From an uncultured Eubacteriales bacterium (GTDB lineage: Bacteria; Bacillota_A; Clostridia; Christensenellales; Aristaeellaceae): a DNA stretch of 15,806 nt. Position 1 is the first letter of the stretch, and each line of letters opens with the position of its first letter. The stretch covers positions 1-15,806 of the forward strand of contig CADBLV010000068.1 in the NCBI GenBank assembly GCA_902795555.1. Direction: 5' to 3'. Position numbers and translations under genes: made by a program. Positions 6,774 to 11,999 of the stretch are shown here, one piece after another. The notes under the pieces are model-generated. The model was not told the origin of the DNA and ran no database searches. It saw only the letters and a program-made list of their open reading frames with translations.

Positions 6774-7277
6774 TTACCGATACTTCTTGGGAGTATACTG
6801 CCGCGCTTCCTCCTTCGTTTCGAAGAAGATTTCCATCATCAGATCGCGGAATGCGTCTTTCTCTTCCTCGTTCAGGGTTCCGCCTGCATACAGACCTTTG
6901 GCGGTTTCATAGACCGCCTGGGCCTGGGCCATTCCGCGACTCCCGTATTTTTCCTTCGCCCTGGCCAGAATCTCTTCTTTTCGAAGCTCCTGTCTGAAAA
7001 TCTCATCGTCCATAAAGTAATCGGTTCCGACACCGAGAACCGCAGACACCTTCTTGATCGCCTCAACGCCGGGCTGTCTCTGGTTGTTCTCCATGTAGCG
7101 AAGGGCGCGCTCAGTCAGCCCGGTCGCTTTGGCCAGAGCCGTGAGAGTCATCTTCCTGGACAGCCGGAGCGCCCTGAGCTTGTCTCCCCTTGTGGCATCC
7201 GGACCAAGCTCAATTTTCGCGTCAAAATCCCTGCTTCTGGTCAGCCTTTTCTCCTGCTTATGATCCTGATTCTTCAT
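6774..7277 (-). CDS. XRE-family transcriptional regulator
   Basis: This 167-residue protein has a Cro/C1-type helix-turn-helix at residues about 31-85. MTLTALAKATGLTERALRYM (43-62) contains the two helices, and NNQRQPGVEAIKKVSAVLGV (64-83) is the usual XRE continuation. The C-terminal half is charged and helical, with the phrase RKEEILARAKEKYG, and is the likely dimerisation or protease-sensed part. The ATG at 7277 is chosen because AAGGAGG at 7286-7292 is 8 bases upstream; an earlier in-frame ATG at 7319 would add 14 residues without a better site. The gene has its own promoter overlapped by a palindrome, which suggests autoregulation. Together with the HELGH protease downstream it forms a repressor/anti-repressor pair of the ImmR-ImmA style. 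Confidence 0.88.
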   Translation of the reverse strand: MKNQDHKQEKRLTRSRDFDAKIELGPDATRGDKLRALRLSRKMTLTALAKATGLTERALRYMENNQRQPGVEAIKKVSAVLGVGTDYFMDDEIFRQELRKEEILARAKEKYGSRGMAQAQAVYETAKGLYAGGTLNEEEKDAFRDLMMEIFFETKEEARQYTPKKYR

Positions 7278-7319
7278 ATCCGTTTCCTCCTTCACCATCT
7301 GATACAAAAAGAGCATCAC

Positions 7320-7343
7320 ATCCGTCGAACCCGGGTTCCGGAT
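7320..7343. promoter_or_regulatory. Palindrome in the XRE leader
   Basis: A perfect 12-base palindrome GAACCCGGGTTC (7327-7338) is flanked by ATCCG (7320-7324) and CGGAT (7339-7343). The arms extend to 11 bases with a 2-base interruption on one side. The absent loop argues for a protein-binding DNA site rather than an RNA hairpin. It lies a few bases downstream of the predicted XRE transcription start. Confidence 0.5.
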
Positions 7344-7354
7344 TCCATGTTCCC

Positions 7355-7384
7355 ATGATACAACACATCATTTTCTCTTGTCAA
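7355..7384 (-). promoter_or_regulatory. Promoter of the XRE-ImmA operon
   Basis: On the minus strand TTGACA (7384-7379) and TATCAT (7360-7355) are separated by 18 bases. Both hexamers are near consensus. The predicted start is close to 7348, about 70 bases before the ATG at 7277. Confidence 0.72.
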
Positions 7385-7387
7385 GAG
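7375..7387. promoter_or_regulatory. Operator-like palindrome over the XRE -35 box
   Basis: CTCTTG-T-CAAGAG is a perfect 13-base odd palindrome (6-1-6) that covers the -35 hexamer at 7379-7384. Its position and size fit a binding site for a dimeric XRE repressor, most simply the product of the downstream gene acting on itself. Confidence 0.55.
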
Positions 7388-7461
7388 GCTTTGTTTTTTC
7401 CTTTCAGTGCGATCCTTGCCGCCCCGGGGTCAAAAGAAATGTTTTTTGTTCACAGGTCGAA

Positions 7462-7529
7462 CGGCCCGGTTTTCCATGCAAATCCGAACAGTCGGCTTTC
7501 CATACGGATCCCGGCGGCCCGGTTTTCCA
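7462..7529 (+). repeat. Two exact 15-bp direct repeats
   Basis: CGGCCCGGTTTTCCA occurs at 7462-7476 and 7515-7529, exactly 53 bases apart. A degenerate copy (TCGG then CTTTCCA) lies between them near 7492. The core CCGGTTTT recurs at 7574-7581, 55 bases after the second copy and just past the predicted plus-strand transcription start. Confidence 0.6.
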
Positions 7530-7551
7530 AGAGCACTTGAAAAAAACCGGG
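7518..7551. promoter_or_regulatory. Inverted repeat around the deformylase -35 box
   Basis: CCCGGTTTT (7518-7526) and AAAACCGGG (7543-7551) are perfect 9-base inverted arms whose 16-base spacer contains the -35 hexamer TTGAAA at 7537-7542. This is a plausible repressor or activator site for the promoter at 7537-7565. Confidence 0.45.
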
Positions 7552-7565
7552 GCTTCGGATATAAT
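7537..7565 (+). promoter_or_regulatory. Promoter of the deformylase-like gene
   Basis: TTGAAA at 7537-7542 and a perfect TATAAT at 7560-7565 are separated by 17 bases. The predicted start near 7572 leaves a leader of about 97 nt before the ATG at 7669. Confidence 0.72.
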
Positions 7566-7668
7566 CCCGTTATCCGGTTTTGGGAATTACTGGGAACAGC
7601 GCCAGCGTATGGCCTGTTTCCGCCATATCCGTATGGTCCCGCGGTCATATGTTTCCGGAGGTGTTTTG

Positions 7669-8079
7669 ATGATCAGGGAAATCATTCATGATCCCGTTTT
7701 TCTGGCGAGGAAATCCGCTCCCGCGACAGAAGCGGATTTGTCTGTGGCGCAGGATCTTTTGGATACTCTGCGGGCGCATCTGGATCATTGCGTCGGCCTG
7801 GCCGCGAATATGATCGGAGAGCGGAAACGAATCATCGCCGTATGTTCCGGTCCGCTGATTATGATCATGCTGAATCCGAAAATTCTTCGAAAGAGCGGGG
7901 AATATGAAACGGAAGAAAGCTGCCTGTCCCTGGAAGGAAAGCGTCCGACCCGCCGCTATCGCACGGTTTCTGTTCAATGGCAGGATCAGCAGATGAAATC
8001 CCACACGGATACGCTCAACGGATTTGTGGCGCAGGTTGTTCAGCATGAGATTGATCACCTGAACGGCATCCTGATCTGA
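7669..8079 (+). CDS. Peptide-deformylase-family protein
   Basis: This 136-residue protein shows the three deformylase motifs in order. Motif 1 is GLAANM (43-48) where canonical enzymes have G-x-G-x-A-A-x-Q. Motif 2 is ESCLS (83-87), with the metal cysteine C85 but Ser for the usual Gly. Motif 3 is QHEIDH (125-130), with H126, E127 and H130. Canonical enzymes use Fe2+ or Zn2+ to remove formyl groups from nascent N-terminal Met. The metal ligands are intact, but the motif-1 glutamine that stabilises the transition state is replaced by Met. The protein is also shorter than the typical 150-190 residues. I recall short Clostridial relatives with AANMIG, so this may be a subfamily trait. The ATG at 7669 follows GGAGG at 7657-7661 by 7 bases. 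Activity on formyl-Met peptides is uncertain. Confidence 0.85.
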   Translation: MIREIIHDPVFLARKSAPATEADLSVAQDLLDTLRAHLDHCVGLAANMIGERKRIIAVCSGPLIMIMLNPKILRKSGEYETEESCLSLEGKRPTRRYRTVSVQWQDQQMKSHTDTLNGFVAQVVQHEIDHLNGILI

Positions 8080-8165
8080 TACACATCTTTCTTTCAAATG
8101 GAAAATTTAAATGATTACGTTATCAGGAACGAAATCTGTATTTTCCTGTGTCATCCTGATTTTCG

Positions 8166-8189
8166 ATAAAAACGATCTGTTGTTTTTAT
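8166..8189. terminator. Possible weak terminator after the deformylase-like gene
   Basis: ATAAAAAC (8166-8173) and GTTTTTAT (8182-8189) form a perfect 8-base inverted repeat with an 8-base loop. The stem is AT-rich, and its own T5 tract is the only U-run. It is the best terminator-like element in the 255-base gap 8080-8334, but it is not GC-rich. An AT-rich protein site is an alternative. Confidence 0.3.
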
Positions 8190-8254
8190 AGCGCCAAAGG
8201 TGCGTCGAAGATCGCATGAGACGGGATCGGGAGCAAAATTTTCATTTTTTCCTG

Positions 8255-8283
8255 TTGACATGCGCTCGAAAGCGGCGTATGAT
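8255..8283 (+). promoter_or_regulatory. Promoter of the metal-efflux operon
   Basis: TTGACA at 8255-8260 and TATGAT at 8278-8283 are separated by 17 bases, a near-consensus strong promoter. Transcription should start about 8289-8291, immediately before the palindromic operator. Confidence 0.8.
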
Positions 8284-8294
8284 CTGATTAAACG

Positions 8295-8312
8295 ATTAAA
8301 CGATCGTTTAAT
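8295..8312. promoter_or_regulatory. ArsR-type operator palindrome
   Basis: ATTAAACGATCGTTTAAT is a perfect 18-base palindrome sitting at the predicted transcription start. It is preceded by an extra half-site: GATTAAAC occurs at 8286-8293 and again at 8294-8301. AT-rich inverted repeats of this kind are typical operators of ArsR/SmtB metal sensors. The ArsR-type gene at 10474-10833 closes the operon and is the obvious ligand-released repressor. Confidence 0.75.
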
Positions 8313-8334
8313 TGATGCACAGGAGGGAATCACC

Positions 8335-8553
8335 ATGAAGAAGTCCTACAGGATCGAAGTCGATTGCGCCAACTGCGCCAACAAGATGGAAGCCGCGGCC
8401 GCGAAGGTGCCCGGTGTGCAAAGCGTCACGGTGAATTTCATGGCGCAGAAAATGAATGTTGAATTTACGGACGGCGCAGAGGCCGCGTCTGTGATGAAAA
8501 AGGTTCTGGCGGCCTGCAAGAAAGTCGAAGACGACTGCGAGATCTATCTGTAA
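8335..8553 (+). CDS. HMA-domain heavy-metal-binding protein (metallochaperone-like)
   Basis: This 72-residue protein is a single heavy-metal-associated domain. The metal loop DCANCANKMEAAAAKVPGV (residues 10-28) carries the C-x2-C pair, C11 and C14, followed by the usual helix and the VQSVTVNFMAQKMNVEF strand pair. Two more cysteines occur late (in ACKK and near the end in DDCEIYL). Proteins of this type deliver or buffer soft metals for P1B ATPases. The ATPase encoded 17 bases downstream lacks an N-terminal HMA domain, so this protein probably acts as its detached metal-binding domain. GGAGGG at 8322-8327 precedes the ATG. The acidic residue before the first cysteine favours Zn/Cd/Pb over Cu. 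Confidence 0.9.
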   Translation: MKKSYRIEVDCANCANKMEAAAAKVPGVQSVTVNFMAQKMNVEFTDGAEAASVMKKVLAACKKVEDDCEIYL

Positions 8554-8570
8554 AAAAGAAGGCGATCGCC

Positions 8571-10451
8571 ATGACAAAAAAGCAGAAAAAGATGCTCATC
8601 CGGATTCTGATCACCGCCGTAATGCTGATTGCGTTGCATTTCATTCCGGCGGAAGGAATCCTTCGCTTCCTGCTGTATCTGATCCCCTATGCCGTCATTG
8701 GATGGAATATCCTGGTGAAAGCCGGCAAGGGCATCGCGAACCGGCAGGTTTTTGACGAGAATTTCCTCATGGTTGTCGCCACGGTCGGCGCCTTCGTGAT
8801 CGGTCTTGTCAAAACAGGCGATTATGTGGAAGCAGTGGCCGTCATGCTTTTTTATCAGATCGGCGAACTCTTTCAAAGCTATGCCGTCGGGAAAAGCAGG
8901 CGGAATATTTCCGAGCTGATGGATATCAGGCCGGATTACGCCAATGTCGAACGGGACGGCGATCTGGTTCGTGTGGATCCCGATGAAATTCCCACAGGCA
9001 GCATCATTGTTGTAAAGCCCGGTGAAAAAGTCCCGATTGACGGGGTTGTGACGGAAGGGCACTCCAGTCTGAACACTGTAGCACTGACCGGTGAGAGCGT
9101 TCCCCGGGATGTATCGCCGGGCAACGAAATCATCAGCGGATGTATCAACATGTCCGGGGTTCTGAAAATCCGGACAACCCGTGAATTCGGCGATTCCACG
9201 GTTTCCCGTGTGCTGGATCTGGTGGAAAACGCCTCCTCCCGCAAATCCCGCTCCGAGAATTTCATTTCCCGGTTCGCCCGCTGGTATACGCCCGCCGTTG
9301 TCATCAGTGCGGCCGTTCTGGCCATAGCCCCTCCGCTGATCCGCATGCTGACGGGTCGCTTACCCCTGTGGGATGAATGGGTATATCGGGCCCTGACCTT
9401 CCTGGTCATCAGCTGTCCCTGTGCGCTGGTGATCAGCATTCCGCTCAGTTTCTTTGCCGGAATCGGCGGAGCCGGCAAGGCCGGTATCCTGATCAAGGGA
9501 TCCAATTTTCTGGAGTCCCTTTCGAAAACCGGGATCGTGGTCTTCGATAAAACCGGAACACTCACCCATGGCGTTTTTGAGGTGACTGCCATTCACCACT
9601 GCCCCTGGTCGGAAGCGCAGCTGCTTGAATATGCCGCGCTGGCCGAATCAGCCTCCTCCCACCCCATCGCCCTCAGCCTCCGCCGGGCCTATGGAAAGGA
9701 AATCGATCGCGGTCGGGTCAGCGAAATCGAGGAAATCAGCGGCAGCGGCGTCACTGCGCTGGTGGACGGGAAAACGGTTGCCGCCGGCAACGAACGGCTG
9801 ATGCAGCGAGTCGGTGTTTCTTTCGTCCCCTGCCATCACGTCGGTACCATTGTCCATCTGGCTGTGGATGGAGAATATGCCGGCCATATCGTCATCTCGG
9901 ATATCACGAAACCTGAATCCGCCGCTGCGCTCTCTGACCTTCGAAAAGCCGGCGTTCGGAAAACGGTCATGCTGACAGGAGACCGCCGGGCGGTGGCGGA
10001 ACAGGTCGCAACGACTCTGGGCATCGACGAATTCCACAGCGACCTGCTTCCGCAGGAAAAAGTGGACCGGGTTGAATCCCTCCTCCGGGAAAAGGCGCCG
10101 AAGGAAGTCCTCGCTTTTGTCGGCGACGGAATCAATGACGCGCCGGTGCTTTCCCGGGCGGATGTGGGCATCGCCATGGGCGCCCTGGGTTCCGATGCCG
10201 CCATTGAGGCAGCGGATGTGGTGCTGATGGACGACAACCCCATGAAAATCGCCAAATCGATCCGAATCGCGCGAAAATGTATGCGAATTGTGTATGAGAA
10301 TATCGTTTTTGCCATCGGTGTCAAGCTGGCCTGCCTGATCCTCGGCGCCCTAGGGATTGCCAATATGTGGCTGGCCATCTTCGCGGATGTGGGCGTCATG
10401 GTGCTTGCCGTTCTCAATGCCATCCGCGCGTTGTTTGTCAATAAGCTGTAA
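8571..10451 (+). CDS. P1B-type heavy-metal-transporting ATPase (Cd/Zn/Pb efflux)
   Basis: This 626-residue membrane pump shows all P-type landmarks: TGES (173-176, actuator), SCPCALVIS (281-289, the CPC metal site in the membrane), DKTGT (326-330, phosphorylated D326), SHP (363-365, P1B-specific nucleotide-domain motif), TGD (469-471) and VGDGINDAP (517-525). The last two transmembrane helices carry K585 (GVKLA) and D606 (FADVG). That pair with CPC defines the P1B-2 group (CadA/ZntA) that exports Cd2+, Zn2+ and Pb2+. Hydrophobic segments lie at about 8-24, 31-49, 63-80, 86-103, 242-258, 272-297, 575-592 and 596-622. No N-terminal HMA domain is present, and the separate HMA protein upstream probably fills that role. 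The start ATG at 8571 follows AAGG by 8 bases. It is co-transcribed with the HMA protein and the ArsR gene. Confidence 0.95.
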   Translation: MTKKQKKMLIRILITAVMLIALHFIPAEGILRFLLYLIPYAVIGWNILVKAGKGIANRQVFDENFLMVVATVGAFVIGLVKTGDYVEAVAVMLFYQIGELFQSYAVGKSRRNISELMDIRPDYANVERDGDLVRVDPDEIPTGSIIVVKPGEKVPIDGVVTEGHSSLNTVALTGESVPRDVSPGNEIISGCINMSGVLKIRTTREFGDSTVSRVLDLVENASSRKSRSENFISRFARWYTPAVVISAAVLAIAPPLIRMLTGRLPLWDEWVYRALTFLVISCPCALVISIPLSFFAGIGGAGKAGILIKGSNFLESLSKTGIVVFDKTGTLTHGVFEVTAIHHCPWSEAQLLEYAALAESASSHPIALSLRRAYGKEIDRGRVSEIEEISGSGVTALVDGKTVAAGNERLMQRVGVSFVPCHHVGTIVHLAVDGEYAGHIVISDITKPESAAALSDLRKAGVRKTVMLTGDRRAVAEQVATTLGIDEFHSDLLPQEKVDRVESLLREKAPKEVLAFVGDGINDAPVLSRADVGIAMGALGSDAAIEAADVVLMDDNPMKIAKSIRIARKCMRIVYENIVFAIGVKLACLILGALGIANMWLAIFADVGVMVLAVLNAIRALFVNKL

Positions 10452-10459
10452 TGTAAGAA

Positions 10460-10464
10460 GGAGG
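10460..10464 (+). promoter_or_regulatory. Ribosome-binding site deciding the ArsR TTG start
   Basis: GGAGG lies 9 bases before TTG at 10474, just after the ATPase stop at 10449-10451. It places the start upstream of the His-rich stretch; the next in-frame ATG (residue 21) has no such site. Confidence 0.7.
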
Positions 10465-10473
10465 AATCCCCCC

Positions 10474-10833
10474 TTGTCCGAATGCCGTTTGCCTCATCAT
10501 CACCACGACAACACCGAGCATCTTTTTGATCACATGCCTCTGCCGAAAGCCTTTGCCGCTACTGCGGAGCTGATGAAGCTCCTCAGCGATAACACGCGAC
10601 TGAGGCTGTTCTGGATTCTGTGCCATTGTGAGGAGTGTCCGCTGAATCTCTCCGCCATGCTGAATATGTCTAGCCCTGCCCTGGCCCATCATCTGAAGCT
10701 GTTAAAGGCCGCCGCCCTGATTCAAAGCCGGCGGGAAGGCAAAGAAGTGTATTATCGCGCTGCCGACACGCCCCAGGCAGAAGCCCTGCATCGGACGATT
10801 GAACAGATTGCGGATCTGGCCTGTCCCGGATAA
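10474..10833 (+). CDS. ArsR/SmtB-family metal-sensing repressor, CadC-like
   Basis: This 119-residue winged-helix regulator has its recognition region at about 57-95, from LNLSAMLNMSSPALAHHL through REGKEVYY, which forms the wing. Probable metal ligands are visible. There is a Cys-rich helix LCHCEEC (C50, C52, C55) at the place of the CadC CxC motif, and an N-terminal arm with C4, HHHH (8-11), H16 and H20. In CadC the N-terminal arm and this helix together bind Cd/Pb (the alpha-3N site), so this protein probably senses soft divalent metals. A weaker alpha-5-like pattern is D98, H106, E110. The start is TTG, which keeps the His/Cys arm in the protein. Metal binding should release it from the palindrome at 8295-8312 and induce the operon that it closes. 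Confidence 0.9.
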   Translation: MSECRLPHHHHDNTEHLFDHMPLPKAFAATAELMKLLSDNTRLRLFWILCHCEECPLNLSAMLNMSSPALAHHLKLLKAAALIQSRREGKEVYYRAADTPQAEALHRTIEQIADLACPG

Positions 10834-10848
10834 TCCGGCCGTCTGATG

Positions 10849-10870
10849 ATTCAAGAGTTCGAACTCGAAT
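10849..10870. promoter_or_regulatory. Palindrome between convergent genes
   Basis: GAGTTCGAACTC (10855-10866) is a perfect 12-base palindrome flanked by ATTC and GAAT, with two unpaired bases on one side. It is built like the element at 7320-7343. No T-run accompanies it. A smaller stem CCGGA-TAA-TCCGG overlaps the ArsR stop codon just upstream. Function unknown. Confidence 0.35.
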
Positions 10871-10880
10871 AGATAGGCGC

Positions 10881-10987
10881 ACATGGCCGACGATCATGGA
10901 GAGATCCACCGCCCCGACGTTGCGGGAGCCGGAATGATTGCGAGCTGCGCCGCCTGTTCCATCGCCCCGACATTGAAGGATCCGATA
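10881..10987 (-). pseudogene. Decayed copies of the lepB 3' region
   Basis: Bases 10881-10927 match 11034-11080 inside lepB at 45 of 47 positions. On the minus strand they read RNHSGSRNVGAVDLSMIVGHVR, close to the lepB product segment RNNSNDSRNVGAVDRSMIVGHVR. A second, weaker echo at 10959-10987 reads NNIGSFNVGAME in a different frame. These are the box-E region of signal peptidase I without any of the rest of the gene. They have no start codon, no catalytic Ser/Lys and no ribosome-binding site. They are best explained as remnants of a tandem duplication of the lepB end. Confidence 0.65.
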
Positions 10988-11998
10988 TTATTTGGGACTG
11001 CGCCACTTGTTGAAGGGGAAAACGATCTGACGAACATGGCCGACGATCATGGAGCGATCCACCGCCCCGACGTTACGGGAATCGTTGGAATTGTTCCGAT
11101 GGTCACCCATCAGGAAGAAATAGTCCCGGTCAACCGTAAATTCCTTTCCCGTAAATGAGGCCAGCAGACTGGCAAATTCCATCTCTTTGCTGGAATATTT
11201 TTTGCCCTGATAGGTGATCTGCTTCTCGCCGCCCGACAGGCTGGCAAAGATCATATCCTTTCCCTCGGAATCTTTGCAGAACAGGCGGGTTTGCCGCAGT
11301 TCGAAAGCGTTTCCGTTCAGACAGACCACATAACGCCCGGTTCCCTGTTCGGCGAAAGTCAGAATATCGCCTTTTTTCGGAATCGTATAATCGTTCATCT
11401 CGTTCAGGGTGCCGCTTCGGTAATCATCGTTCAAAAAGCTTTCTTCCTGCTTTTCCCCGTTGATATACACATATCCGTCTGTCAGCCGGATTGTTTCGCC
11501 GGGCAGCCCCACAACCCGCTTCACAAAATTGGTGGCTCCCCGGTTTGGATATCGGCAAACGACAATATCATTCCGCTGAGGATTTCCGCCCAGGGTCAGG
11601 CGGGGAGCCTCCTCCTGGGCTTCGCTACTCTGCCAGGGAAAGGACAGCCAGTTGGAAGAATAATCAAACTTGCTGATCAGCATGATTTCCTGATCCGCCA
11701 GCGTATCGTCCATGGAGTGGCCGTCCACCCGAACAGGCTCAAAGAGAACCGCCCGAATCACCAGCGCGATCGCAAAAGCTGCCAGCAGCGTCCAAATCCA
11801 CGACAGGATCTCCTGACCCACAGTCCGCTTCACCTTTTCCTTCTTACGTTTTCCGTTTGCGGTCTTTTCGGCCGGTTCCGGGGATGCCTGCTGTTTCGTT
11901 CCGGTCTGTTCCCCGCCGGTCTTTTCAGCCGCGGCATATTCTTCCGGGTTTTTTTCAGACGTTCCTTCCGGTGTCATATTCTTTTCTGCTTCGCTCAT
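10988..11998 (-). CDS. lepB: Type I signal peptidase
   Basis: This 336-residue membrane protease cuts signal peptides from exported proteins on the outer face of the membrane. A charged cytoplasmic N-terminus rich in Glu, Lys and Pro (1-60) precedes one membrane helix (about 64-84). The catalytic serine is S95 in DGHSMDDTL and the general base is K160 in FVKRVVGLPGE. Box E is MGDHRNNSNDSR (297-308). Typical Firmicute enzymes have 170-200 residues. The excess comes from the N-terminal tail and an insertion of about 80 residues (200-285) between the catalytic core and box E. GGGGAAGGG precedes the ATG, which starts one base after the TAA of the TPR gene, so lepB is expressed from the upstream operon. 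Decayed copies of its 3' end follow the gene. Confidence 0.95.
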   Translation of the reverse strand: MSEAEKNMTPEGTSEKNPEEYAAAEKTGGEQTGTKQQASPEPAEKTANGKRKKEKVKRTVGQEILSWIWTLLAAFAIALVIRAVLFEPVRVDGHSMDDTLADQEIMLISKFDYSSNWLSFPWQSSEAQEEAPRLTLGGNPQRNDIVVCRYPNRGATNFVKRVVGLPGETIRLTDGYVYINGEKQEESFLNDDYRSGTLNEMNDYTIPKKGDILTFAEQGTGRYVVCLNGNAFELRQTRLFCKDSEGKDMIFASLSGGEKQITYQGKKYSSKEMEFASLLASFTGKEFTVDRDYFFLMGDHRNNSNDSRNVGAVDRSMIVGHVRQIVFPFNKWRSPK

Positions 11999-11999
11999 C

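Larger units (their letters stand above)
7278..7668. other. 391-base divergent regulatory region, no gene
   Basis: This gap between the divergent XRE and deformylase-like genes holds two promoters (7355-7384 minus, 7537-7565 plus), two palindromes on the XRE side and CCGGTTTT repeats on the other side. An open frame extends the deformylase frame upstream to 7378, but it runs through the plus-strand promoter and shows no family similarity, so it is not considered coding. The plus-strand transcript leader (about 7572-7668) contains a small hairpin TATGGC-N8-GCCATA at 7608-7627. Confidence 0.7.

Noticed and set aside
7378..7668. Upstream extension of the deformylase-like frame by 97 codons
   Set aside because: It contains a consensus promoter and has no deformylase similarity. 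GGAGG at 7657-7661 fixes the ATG at 7669.
8561..8570. GGCGATCGCC palindrome before the ATPase start, similar to the cyanobacterial HIP1 octamer
   Set aside because: It occurs once and overlaps the ribosome-binding region; a single copy has no meaning as an iterated palindrome.
10852..10868. tRNA T-arm look-alike (GTTCGAAC)
   Set aside because: No acceptor, D or anticodon arms can be built around it on either strand; it is a simple palindrome.
10883..11158. Plus-strand open frame with a repeated MADDHG-x-IHRPDV segment
   Set aside because: The repeat is the reverse complement of the lepB box-E duplication, so it is explained by that and not a real repeat protein.
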